53,721 nucleotides of DNA from Lyophyllum atratum (Eukaryota; Basidiomycota; Agaricomycetes; Agaricales; Lyophyllaceae): assembly GCA_014905825.1 (NCBI GenBank), contig JACGCN010000107.1, forward strand, positions 1 through 53,721. The letters run 5' to 3'. Of the stretch, positions 43,701 to 53,721 are shown one piece after another (within the stretch, counting starts at the first letter, position 1; each line of letters begins with the position of its first letter). The notes beneath the pieces were generated by a model that saw only the letters and a list, made by a program, of their open reading frames with translations, was not told the origin of the DNA and searched no databases. A program made the position numbers and the translations under genes.

Positions 43701-46649
43701 GATCACCTGAAGTACGCAAATAATGCGGATGGTGGACGCAATTTGTTCATTTTCAGCAACATCCTTACGTTCGCCCCAGCATACAACAAAAACAGAGACA
43801 TCCACGGGACTGGACGTCGCGTCGCTCGCTCCCCTTCATTTTCCGTCTCTAGACTACTCCTGCTCACACTCGGAATCGTTTTACCCAGCCGCTGCACGAC
43901 TAGCGCCCTACGTCCACATGAATGCTCGAGACGCCAACAACTACCTGACCTATGTTTTTGTTCAAAATGGCCAAGTCATGAACACTGATCGCTTTTCGGC
44001 TGCTCTCGCATCGTTCACTTACGACAATTTCCACAAGACGATGACAATGCGGGATTGGCGCCAGGTCATGTGCACGATCATGGTGAACATTGGACACATA
44101 GATTTTGGTATTCCGGACGAGGAAGATGAAGATCTAAAGGCGATACATGATTCGTTTAACCATTCGCGGGCGCAAGGGGAACACAGCTATGCTATTCAGA
44201 CCAGTAACGCGCTCGAACATTTCTCACATACCGCTATTGCCTCTGACCAGCGTGTATGTTTCCGATGGCATGCGTGTATTGGACAGCTTCATCCGTCGCT
44301 GGCATCGCAATTCAATAATCCCGTAAGTACCCACATCTATCACGGAACGTTACGCTGAGCCGCATGATTCAAAAGGACGATGAGATCTCAAGGGAGGGAA
44401 TGTTCGTGTCATTGGATCGGTTTCGTGAGCCGATATTGAAGGCTTTGAGGCACGACCTCCGAGATCAACTCGAAGAATGGGGAGATAAGGTCCTTCATCG
44501 AATCGATGATTGGGGGCAGGCGTTTGCGCCGTACCTTGCCCAGCAGGTTCGGGATGCCGCGTATCCTTCATCTGTGGCCACCACGACCCCCAAGCAACGT
44601 TCCGTCCGCGTACATCCAACCCTTCTCCCAAAACTCGCATCTCTGCTTCCCTATGGCTGTGAACTCAGATGGACTTGCCCAGAACAGGCAGAACTTGTTC
44701 AGATGTGTCTCACGGACCAGCATGTCCTTGCTGTTCTTCCTACCGGCAGCGGGAAGACTCTTTCCTTCTTTGCCGCCGCTAAAATTCACGAAAAAGCCCT
44801 CTTCCTCGTTGTCCTTCCTCTCAAAGCACTTGTTGACGACATGGAGCGGCGTCGCGCAGCCACCGGGATTGACGGTGGCATCTACTCACATCACAATCGA
44901 AAGATCGATGGTGCTACATCCCGTATAGTTTTTGTTCCTTCGCACTTGGCAGCGGAAGACGCATTTCGGGAGTGGGCTCAAGCGTCGCTCTACCGATTGA
45001 AAAGAATATTCATGGACGAGGCGCATCAAATATATACGTCTGGATTCCGAGAGAACTTCGCACTGCTCACAAATCTCACCGCCCTCAGGAAACCCATCAC
45101 GTTCCTCTCTGCAACCATCTTCCCTCGCTCCGTCGACAAGCTATGCGAATGGATGGAAATCCCACGCGCTCTGCTATACGAGATTCGAGCCCCCACCGGC
45201 CGTAAAAACATACAATACCGTGTTGAGCACATCGAAGACAAAGACGAGCTCGAGGATCGTATCAAAGCCCTGGTTGACAGCATCGTCCTCAAGGATGACG
45301 AGCGGGGGCTCATTTACTGCAAATCCGTTCAAAAGGTCAACCGCCTCAAGGCCAAGCTCCAGTTCACAGACTATGTCGCAAAACTCCACCCAGACGACCA
45401 GGTCAATGCGCAAATGAAAGAAGAGAGACAAGAGATTTGGCGTCGAGGGAAGAATCCCGAGGACCGGTGGATGATTGCCACCATGTGCTTTGGCCAGGGG
45501 ATCGACTTTGACAAAGTTCGATATGTCATCCACTACGACGTCCGTGGAGTGATGGATTTTGTACAGGAGGTAGGACGAGCAGGACGCGATGGCGAGACCG
45601 CCCACTCGGTGCTATTCTGGTCAAAGAAGCCGTCAGTTACGGAGGACATCCAGCCCGGCGATCATACTGGTTTAGCAGAGATGGGTGACTTCCTCACCAC
45701 CACAGAATGCCGTTTACTCGCCCTGCATGCGTAGACGGCATCGCACATTCTTGTGCCTCGATCTCTGGCGCTCCACTTTGCGACAACTGCGAGGCAGCCA
45801 GTATCGTAAGTCTTCGATTCGATACTCCTCACCACGATTGATTCAAACAGTTGCCTCAGGACAATGCCGATCTAATCATACGCTCACCCTTTCAATTCAA
45901 AGCCCCCCTCTCTTCAATCCGAAGTGTCGCGCCGTGCCGCACTATCAAGCTCGAAGTTGTCCTCTCATCCACCACTGCACTCTCCCAATCTCAGAACGCG
46001 ACATGTGGCATCATCTCTCCCCCGTCTTGTTCCCGCCTCCCATGTTGAATCCTCAAAGCAACGGGCAACTCGCCGCTGATGAAGTCAACGAGGCCGAGGC
46101 GCAGTTCAATATCCTCAAGCAAAGCCATCGATCAAGTCCTTGCTGTCGGGTGTCCCTGACTGCTGGTTGTGGGAACTGAAGAAAATTCCGACCTTCCGCA
46201 TGCACACAACCGGAATCTGTACTTCCAGTCCGGCATACGACTTGATCCAGAAGAACCAATTCCCTTCGTTTACTATCTGGCCAATGTGCTATATCTGCTG
46301 GCTCCCATTTCGCTCGGTCTTTGGCCATAAATCATTCGGGCCTCGAGAGGCGGCGCTACCAGAAAAATGCCCGCACAACGACAAGATTCCCAAGATTCTT
46401 CCCCTCGTCATCGCCCTCATCTTTACCGAGAGAAAGGAAGTTTTGGCAGGTATTGCTGAGCAGCTCGGGGTCGATGCATCCCAGTGGGCGAAGGCTGCTT
46501 CCTTGAATCGATGGCTCTGCATTCCACCATCCACTCGCTCACATATTCCAAATCCTGCTCGATTTGTGATTGAATTCTACAGGCAACATAGAACACTTGC
46601 GGCTGTGGTAAATGACGCAGTACCCATGGATGTAGACTCGTCATCATGA
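40791..46649 (+). pseudogene. TLH-type RecQ helicase with zinc-finger N-terminus, frameshifted
   Basis: Exons are 40791-40801, 40858-40973, 41030-42517, 42565-43022, 43072-43550, 43603-44322, 44376-45805 and 45851-46649. The N-terminus carries C2H2-like pairs (CAVTGCPRPH; CLFCESLVPFSRIYAHAMKH; CTVPTCESPH), as in fungal DUF3505-type proteins. Exon 7 encodes a full RecQ core: VLPTGSGKT (I), FMDEAHQIY (II), FLSATIFP (III), GLIYCKSVQK (IV), MCFGQGIDFDKVR (V) and QEVGRAGRDG (VI). A Cys/His-rich C-terminal segment follows (CYICW, CPHNDK). Frame breaks occur near 41431 (C9 run), 42668, 43879 (T4 run), 45733 and twice in 45851-46140; the first could instead be an intron 41447-41508. TLH helicases are typical of fungal subtelomeres. 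The family call is firm; the inactivity is inferred. Confidence 0.8.
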
Positions 46650-46729
46650 CAGATGAGCCCAAATATGTTTCTTGCACCAATATCCTCCGCGGGCACAGGA
46701 AAATCAGCGTGGCACAGGCAAAGGTTGGG

Positions 46730-48790
46730 TGAGGGTAAGCTGACCTTGTCAGGGTTTGGAGAGGCCCTTCTGAGTGCCCAGGAAGGGGGTTTTCTGTGTT
46801 AAACCACCAGAATGCATGTAGGGGCATCGCTCAAATACATTACAACACTCTGGGAGCGGTCAAAAAATGTTAGTGGGTCAGATCTAGGACCTTGTCAGGG
46901 TTTGGAGAGGCCCTTCTTAGCGCCCAGGAAGGGGGTTTCTGTGTTAAAACAGCAGGAATGCATGCAGGCATCGCTTAAAATACATTACAACACTCTGGGA
47001 GCGGTCAAAAATGTTATGAGTCAGATCTAGGTGAGGGGAGGGTAGGCTGACCTTGTCAGGGTTTGGAGAGGCCCTTCTGAGCGCCCAGGAAGGGGGTTTC
47101 TGTGTTAAAACAGCAGGAATGCATGCAGGGCATCGTTCAAAATACATTACAACACTCTGGGAGCGGTCAAAAAATGTTAGTGGGTCAGATCTAGGGACCT
47201 TGTCAGGGTTTGGAGAGGCCCTTCTTAGCGCCCAGGAAGGGGGTTTCTGTGTTAAAACAGCAGAGAATGCATGCAGGGCATCGCTCAAAATACATTACAA
47301 ACACTCTGGGAGCGGTCAAAAAATGTTAGTGGGTCAGATCTAGGTGAGGGGAGGGTAGGCTGACCTTGTCAGGGTTTGGAGAGGCCCTTCTGAGCGCCCC
47401 AGGAAGGGGTTTCTGTGTTAAACCACCAGGAATACATGTAGGGCATCACTCAAAATACATTACAATACTCTGACAGCGGTCAAAATTGCTAGTGGGTCAA
47501 GCAAGGTGGGGTGAGGGTAGGCTGACCTTGTCAGGGTTTGGAGAGGCCCTTCTGAGCGCCCAGGAAGGGGTTTCTGTGTTAAAACACCAGGAAAGCATGT
47601 AGGGCATTGTTTAAAATACATTACCACACTCTGACAGCGGTCAAAAATGTTAGTGGGTCAGATCTAGGTGGGGGGAGGGTAGTCTGACCTTGTCAGGGTT
47701 TGGAGAGGCCCTTCTGAGCGCCCAGGAAGAGGGTTTCTGTGTTAAAACACCAGGAATGCATGTAGGGCATTGTTTTAAAATACATTACAACACTCTGGGA
47801 GCGGTCAAAAAATGTTAGTGGGTCAGATCTAGGTAGGGGGAGGGTAGGCTGACCTTGTCAGGGTTTGGAGAGAGCATTCTGAGCGCCCAGGAAGGGGGTT
47901 TCTGTGTTAAAACACCAGGAATGCATGTAGGGCATCGTTCAAAATACATTGCAGGCTCCTGGGAGCATTCAATTTTTTCAGTAAGTCGAAATAAGGTAGG
48001 ATGAGGGTAGGCCTACCTTGTTAGAGTTTGGAGAGGGGTTTCTGATAGGCCAGGATGGGTGTTTGGGTGTTAAAACACCAGGAATGCATCTAGGGCATCG
48101 TTCAAAATACATTGCAGGCTCCTGGGAGCACTCAAAAAATGCTAGTGAGTCAGAGTCAGGTAAGGGGAGGGTAGGATTACCTTTTTAGAGTTTGGAGAGG
48201 GGTTTCTGATAGGCCAGGATGGGTGTTGGGTGTTAAAACACCAGGAATGCATCTAGGGCATCGTTCAAAATACATTGCAGGCTCCTGGGAGCACTCAAAA
48301 AATGCTAGTGAGTCAGAGTCAGGTAAGGGGAGGGTAGGATTACCTTTTAGAGTTTGGAGAGGGGTTTCTGATAGGCCAGGATGGGTGTTTGGGGTGTTAA
48401 AACACCAGGAATGCATCTAGGGCATCGTTCAAAATACATTGCAGGCTCCTGGGAGCACTCAAAAAATGCTAGTGAGTCAGAGTCAGGTAAGGGGAGGGTA
48501 GGATTACCTTGTTAGAGTTTGGAGAGGGGTTTCTGATAGGCCAGGATGGGTGTTTGGGTGTTAAAACACCAGGAATGCATCTAGGGCATCGTTCAAAATA
48601 CATTGCAGGCTCCTGGGAGCACTCAAAAAATGCTAGTGAGTCAGAGTCAGGTAAGGGGAGGGTAGGATTACCTTCTCAGGATTTTTAGAGGTGCTTTTGA
48701 CCATCTAGGATTGGTGTTTGGGTGTTAAAACACCAGGAAAGCGTTCAAGGCATCAATTAAAGTACATTGGAACACTCTCAGAGCGGTCAA
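46730..48790. repeat. ~160-bp satellite, about 13 copies
   Basis: The units contain GTTTGGAGAGG, TGTTAAAACACCAGGAATGC, AGGGCATCGTTCAAAATACA and AGTGGGTCAGATCTAGG. Copies up to about 47860 use CTTCTGAGCGCCCAGGAAGG; copies after about 47990 use TTTCTGATAGGCCAGGATGG. Some units are ~15 bp shorter because GTGAGGGGAGGGTAGGC is missing. The last copies, near 48680-48790, are degenerate. The array starts about 80 bp after the helicase stop codon. Confidence 0.92.
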
Positions 48791-49045
48791 AAATTCTTAC
48801 TTAGTCACACTAATTTAAGGGAAGAGTGGGCTGACACTTTTGAGACTTGGAGAAGACATTTTGAGAGGCCCAATAGTACGATGTTCCGACTATCTGACCA
48901 AGTAGAAGAAGCAGGCAGCACTTCAAGATTCAACAACACACACAAACCAAACAAACGCGTACACAACTTCACCTTGACATCTCTGCAGTGTTACATCCTC
49001 TCTGACGCGTTTCTGCCCCCATTCATTGTCTACATCTTATTTACA

Positions 49046-51166
49046 ATGCCTGAATATGATCTTACCCGCGTTTGGGCCCACAGGATCGAGACAGCACGCA
49101 ACAGACACGTCCTAAAGTGCAAAACCCCATATACATGTCAGTTTTGCCACCTGGCGTCTATTTCATGCTCTGTGACTCACAATGTCTGTTCTTTCTCTGT
49201 ATGTTAATCTCTTGCTCATTCCTCGTTGCTTTGCCATGGGTACAGCACAGAAAGGCTACACCACTGCCACTGTGGATAGGTCTGACTATGATGATGAGGT
49301 GGAACCACGGGATTCGACTTATATTCCTAATCAGCACGATCTCAAAAGGGCAAAAAAGGAGCCCTTTGAGTACCTTCTGAGGCAAACTAAGCCCGGTGAG
49401 CTCTGTGCTGCCCCTCGAGGCAAACAGCTCGTTATGGCTGCTGGACACGTGAGTCTGCGTTAATTTATTAAGTTCCTTGGTTCATACTTCTTTCTATGCA
49501 TAGCACTGTGTCACCATCAGCTTTGGGCTTGAAGCCAGTTTACTGGAGATGTCTCGGAAGGATTTCGATGAGTTGTTTGCCAACGACTGCCCTGGCCCGA
49601 ACAAGGACCGCTCCAAGTCGGAGAAGCTGCGTCAATTTGAAATGCCCCCCCACTTCATCGAACCTGGCACCTCCCCTAATACTAAACGATATGTTCGCAT
49701 GTTCCTGGCTTTCGTATCTGACCACTCAGCTTGGGTTCTAATGGACTTTGCTCGACTTGTGCGATTCCATGTTTGGAGCCGTACAGTCCCCTTTGCGCCA
49801 CACGAATTCAAACCAGAGGCGAAGGTGCGACTTGACTTTGTCCATTGAGCCTTTAACTCACTTTTGATGCCAGCCTTGGATCCAGATGTGGAAGCCCTAC
49901 GAATCCGGCCCTGACTGGGAGAGTGAACGGGAACTGTGCTTGGGAAACCTGGATCGCTGGCGTGGTGCAGTCCTCTCCGATGATAAGTTCGCTTCTAAAC
50001 CGATTCTCCAGTCCATCGAGCAGAATGACTATCATGCCTTCAATGGCCTGGGCCGCCACCTGACCAATGACTTCCTACACGAGGCAGGCGGTGTGTTTCC
50101 AGGCGCACCAATCATTTTTATCTGCGAATCGCAGACCACATTCGACTCTTTCAAGGCTATTTTGATCACGTATATGACTCAGTGGTCTTCTAAGGCGTAT
50201 CTCAAGCTCTGTGGTGGCCGAGTCAACTCGAAAAACCCGTTTTCCTTTCAGGCCAAGGCAGACGCTAATTACAGCACCCACTACCTTCGCATCTTCCGCA
50301 AGGCGTACACTCAGATGCCCAGTGCCCACTACAACCGTATGGCACATGCAGGTCTCTTCGACAAGGATCATATCATTGGTACGCCCCCTTTCTGCTCTTT
50401 ATCTATCCTGAAATTCGACAAATAGTGATATGTTTGACTAGGAGCTGACTACGTTGCACGTGGTTCTGATATTTTGTCCGAGTTACAGACTTCTGCCTTT
50501 GTACCTATTTTCCATCATCTCGCCCCACTTGATGCGTATACTGTGATTACTGCGAAAGTCCCAGAGGGCTGGCTTGATGGAGAATCCGTGAGTGCTTCAT
50601 ATTTCTAGTTACTCGAGCCGTATGCCTGACTTTGGGTTCATTTCCAAGGTGGAACCAAAGGATGTCCGTACTGAGGGATACAAGACCACACTGGGTCCGG
50701 CCAATTTCCATGAGCCCAAAGCCAACATGCTGAACGTGCAAGCGGCAGCTGCAGTAAAGGGGAAGCCTGGCCGCAAGAAAAAGGTATCCAAGATAGCATT
50801 TTTTATCATCTCCACCTTGCTGATACCTCCAATGAAGGTCAATTCAGGTCTACCCGGTCGTCCTCGCCAAGAGCCATCAATCGCTAGTGTTCGCAAGGCA
50901 GCTGCAGCAATTGACCGGATCACAGTCATGTCTCAACAATTGCGAGAAAAGAGGTCGTTGGCCAAGGTCTATGGTGACCAGGAGGATTCTGATCAGGAGA
51001 GAAAGAGCTCATCATCAGTCCTACCGTTGCGCCGCACCCGATCTCAAGCTGGACTCTCAGGTTTGTTTTTCGGGACTTGCACCATTTGATAGAGGTTGAT
51101 CAGCTAGATTTAGAAAACTTAGAAGCGGAACCAGTTCTGGGAAAGCGAGGACGTCGTTCATCTTAG
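49046..51166 (+). CDS. 565-aa unknown protein with AT-hook-like motifs, 8 exons
   Basis: Exons are 49046-49136, 49246-49448, 49504-49824, 49874-50378, 50442-50587, 50649-50783, 50838-51060 and 51093-51166. All are GT-AG and keep one frame. No long catalytic motif is visible; blocks include PWIQMWKPYESGPDWESE, APLDAYTVITAKVPEGWLDG and VEPKDVRTEGYKTTLGPANF. Near residues 440-465, GKPGRKKK and LPGRPRQEP resemble AT-hooks, which bind AT-rich DNA minor grooves. A second basic patch (GKRGRRSS) ends the protein. Nuclear location is therefore likely. The first intron (donor GTCAGT) is the least certain. It lies downstream of the TLH helicase and its satellite. The family is not recognised; the gene appears intact. 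Confidence 0.75.
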
Positions 51167-52191
51167 TGTGTCTCTAAGTAAATTTTATCTCACGCCTTGC
51201 ACGCCTCTCACGCCTGTGCCACGCCGACCATCCTCCGCTCATCCTAATTTACGCAAATTCTCATCAATCACTGAATCTCCATCCACCACCGCTGCAACTA
51301 TCAAGTTAGGCGAAAGTTCTACGTTATGGAGTTGCCAGAAACCTATGTAGATAGAGTCAATAAAATTCACTACCATCGACCGATCAACAGTGAAACGGAG
51401 AGAACAAGTTCTGAACATTTTTCATGTATCTATACAGGCTTGCCTCGGCCGATCCGTGGTTATACGAGCAGCGTGCCACTTGTCGGGCAAGCAAAGCTTT
51501 CGAGTTTGTTTCAAGTCGTCTGAAAACCAGCAGGACTGATTATGTAAATGCTGACGTAAATTGGTGCATCATGTGTCTGCACCGACAAGTCCGGATAAAA
51601 GCTTGGTGCATCTGTGCTCTCTCGAAGAGATATCACAGAAGAGGCACCAGATCCACGCCATCGGACCCGATCGCCTTTCGAACCCAACGCCGACGTCATA
51701 TTGGTCGATCCAGGTGTCCTCATATCGTGGCCCTCTCCCACTCCAGGAGGATGAGTTCTTCTCGACATCAGGTACGTTCAACTATTCACCAATCCTGCTG
51801 CACAATCTTCACCAGAAAAAAATGACGCGTAGGACACGCATTGTGCCCGAGGCCTTACAAGGAGCATAAAGTCGCGCTCGCATTCCGAGCATGACATGGA
51901 CCCATTCCCTCGGAACGCTCGACGCAGGGTTCAGTTTCACATGCAACAGGTCGGAAAGTTTCTTTTTCCGTGCGTAGATCCCCCCTGAATTATCAATTAG
52001 ACGCTATCCCGAACAACAAGTTGAACTCGACACGATATCTGCGATCCTAGACCATCATCGTGATGATTAGATGACGCCAGCTCGAAACGTCTTTATAAAC
52101 AGGTGTGGGCGATCCTACCCTCTATTCTCTATTTTTCTCGTCGCTTTACCTCTCCACTCATTTATTCTAGTATTGTTTCTATCTCTTGACA
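51167..52191. other. intergenic, with a repeat fragment at ~51531-51565
   Basis: The fragment GGACTGATTATGTAAATGC is shared with the 40.2-kb tandem unit. No exon is recognised elsewhere. The 100 bp before 52192 are CT-rich (CTCTATTTTTCTCGTCGC, CTTTACCTCTCC), as in fungal promoters. Confidence 0.5.
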
Positions 52192-53721
52192 ATGGACTCG
52201 GACTCGGATCCCATTGTATCCTCCGATGACATTCTCGGCTAGTAAGTCTAACAATGTTTCCAGCACCAACCACGCTCATACAGCCCTTGTTCTCAGTGCA
52301 GTCTGTCCTGTATGCAGTCTGCTCTTCGCAGAGAATGTCGCCATGAAGGAGCATCTGCAAACCCACAACGACGATCCTACCATCGCCTACCAGATGCATG
52401 GTACGCCTTTCCTGACCTCCCTTGACTATGTCAACTCACGCTGTGCAGGGCATGTGTACCTCTTGCACCGTGATCCCAGTACCCGTCGCTTTCCCTGTCC
52501 CTTTCCTACCTGCCACAATGTTTACCAGCCCGAGTCGTTGTATTCGCATATTGCGACAGATCACTCCCAGGTATGGATAGAACACGAGATCACTGGGTCC
52601 ACTTACTGATCATTCATATCTGTAGCACGAGCCGTATATGCCACCGACACCTGAGGACTCTGAGCTCCACCCATGCCTTCTCGGCCGTGCATACCTTCCA
52701 TCTTCGCTGTCGGAAGCCTCCCCATATGGCTCTGCCCAGAAAGGGAAAAGAAAAGCTGTCGACAGCCCTGTCCATCCTTACCGCATCCCGAGAACTCCTT
52801 TCACCCCTACCTCATTGCCAAAGCCCTCGTCACGCACCCCTCCAATTCCTTTCACCCCCGTCTCTTCAGCAAAGCCCTTCGTCGCCTCGCGCCAGCCCTC
52901 ACGCCGCAATATTCCGGCCCCAGTTACCCTCCGCATCCCGTCCAGTCCCCCGTTCTTTTACCAACCGGACTGCTCGTCGGATACCCTTGTCGGGTCGTCT
53001 TCTCCCTCTGGATCCTCACTTTCTGCCTCCGCTCAAATGACCACCATCCCACGCAGCAGCTTCAATGTTCACTGGGACGGAACCGCGATTCTCAACTACC
53101 TCAAACCGTGGTGGAGATGGTCCATTGACGGATGCGTCGCCCATACCGTCCTAGAGCTGCCCAATGACAGCCACCACACATCGCTCCACCAATGCCCCCT
53201 GCCGCTCAGAACGTCCACCTCGCATTACTATACATGCTACCGCCCGCTGCTTTTCACCACCGCTTCCGCCCTCGCTTGCTGGAGCTGCTGGTGCCCCCAA
53301 CCCTTCCCTGACTTTGGCCATGACCACTCAACAGGGAAGTCTTGCCGCAACGAACAGCACCAAGACTTCTGGCGCGCGGTGCCATATCTTGTATGGAGAT
53401 GCACCGCTCTTCGGACCGCCGTCTTTGGGAGGTTGGGGTTGAGCGCGGACTGCCTCAGCACGACAGAAGAGTTTGCGCGGTGGCTCGTTCAAGTGACTGT
53501 ACTCCCCGACCGGCGGATCACGAACCTCGTAGCCGTCGTCTATGCCTACTTTCACCTCAAGAATGAACGAAGGCTGCCTTCTCCACCATTCATTTTCGAC
53601 GGCAAGTCTTTTGTCATTTATTGTCACCGCGTTTATCTGATGCCTCGTCTTCAACATAGACGGGTCTCCTCTATAGCACTCGCTTTTCGCCCTCCGCACT
53701 GTTTACTGTACTCTACTCACG
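52192..53721 (+). CDS. C2H2 zinc-finger protein, 3' end beyond window
   Basis: Exons are 52192-52241, 52297-52400, 52449-52570 and 52626 to the window edge. They join in phase by GT-AG introns of ~50 nt and give at least 457 residues without a stop. Residues ~19-39 form a canonical C2H2 finger (CPVCSLLFAENVAMKEHLQTH: C-x2-C-x12-H-x3-H). A second finger-like motif, CPFPTCHNVYQPESLYSHI plus ATDH, lies near residue 67. A Ser/Pro-rich, likely disordered linker follows (~95-210). The C-terminal part looks globular, with several Trp and Cys (CWSCWCPQPF). The helical stretch FARWLVQVTVLPDRRITNLV faintly recalls the start of a cyclin box, which I do not claim. It is likely a nuclear, DNA- or RNA-binding protein. 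Confidence 0.75.

Noticed and set aside
53440..53620. Cyclin box in the C-terminal part of the zinc-finger protein
   Set aside because: Only one helix-like stretch (LPDRRITNLV) is suggestive. The characteristic later residues are not evident, so no domain was assigned.
1..53721. KDZ-type transposase, reverse transcriptase or other autonomous transposon gene
   Set aside because: TET/JBP-like genes often travel with such elements, so I looked for transposase-, integrase- and reverse-transcriptase-like motifs in the larger frames and saw none I could support.

Overview
The window looks like an accessory, probably subtelomeric, region of a filamentous basidiomycete (Agaricomycete-type) genome. 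The reasons are: genes with many 45-65 nt GT-AG introns; a TET/JBP-like 2OG-Fe(II) dioxygenase of the kind expanded in mushrooms; a telomere-linked (TLH-type) RecQ helicase fused to a C2H2-like N-terminal region; SNF2 helicase pieces; many scattered TTAGGG-like scraps; and a very high load of tandem repeats. Subtelomeric position is an inference, because no true telomere array is present. All product names rest on motif reading, not on database searches.

Layout. 1-1145: no gene seen. 1146-7870: a higher-order satellite of five units of about 1,328 bp, each carrying a block of AGGTGCGA minisatellite. 7871-12900: a diverged extension in which the same minisatellite alternates with a tRNA-like head and a conserved TATA/E-box-like block, interrupted at 10.0-10.9 kb by gene remnants. 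13129-15562: an intact 4-exon gene for a 754-aa acidic protein of unknown function. 15576-16066: a composite repeat with a tRNA-like gene inside. 17043-18673 (minus): a 7-exon TET/JBP-like dioxygenase with its metal ligands present. 18.9-22.2 kb: several short repeat families, a truncated gene and tRNA-like genes. 22582-22996 and 31755-32220 (both minus): two paralogues of an unrecognised ~107-aa protein with conserved exon structure. 23831-26586 (minus): an intact 881-aa unknown protein. 26.75-28.05 kb: tandem duplications and a large foldback inverted repeat. 28.3 kb: a fragment of SNF2 motifs V-VI. 28944-29835: a small unknown gene. 29.85-33.1 kb: G-rich repeat and a family of GGGGATC palindromes. 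33159-36290 (minus): an SNF2 helicase whose 5' half has been replaced by a ~360-bp satellite. 37.3-40.8 kb: gene-poor. 40791-46649: TLH RecQ helicase gene with several frameshifts. 46.7-48.8 kb: ~160-bp satellite. 49046-51166: an intact 8-exon 565-aa protein with AT-hook-like motifs. 52192-end: a C2H2 zinc-finger protein running off the window.

How the parts fit. The intact genes keep clean frames and clean splice sites, while both helicase loci are broken and sit against satellite. Repeats start just behind gene ends or cut genes open. This is a rearranging region built from satellites, Pol III-type units and members of lineage-specific gene families. I see no operon-like or clustered pathway. 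The most novel items are the two-member ~107-aa protein family with its tandem microexon cassettes, the tRNA-headed minisatellite units with a conserved promoter-like block, the GGGGATC palindrome series and the foldback element.
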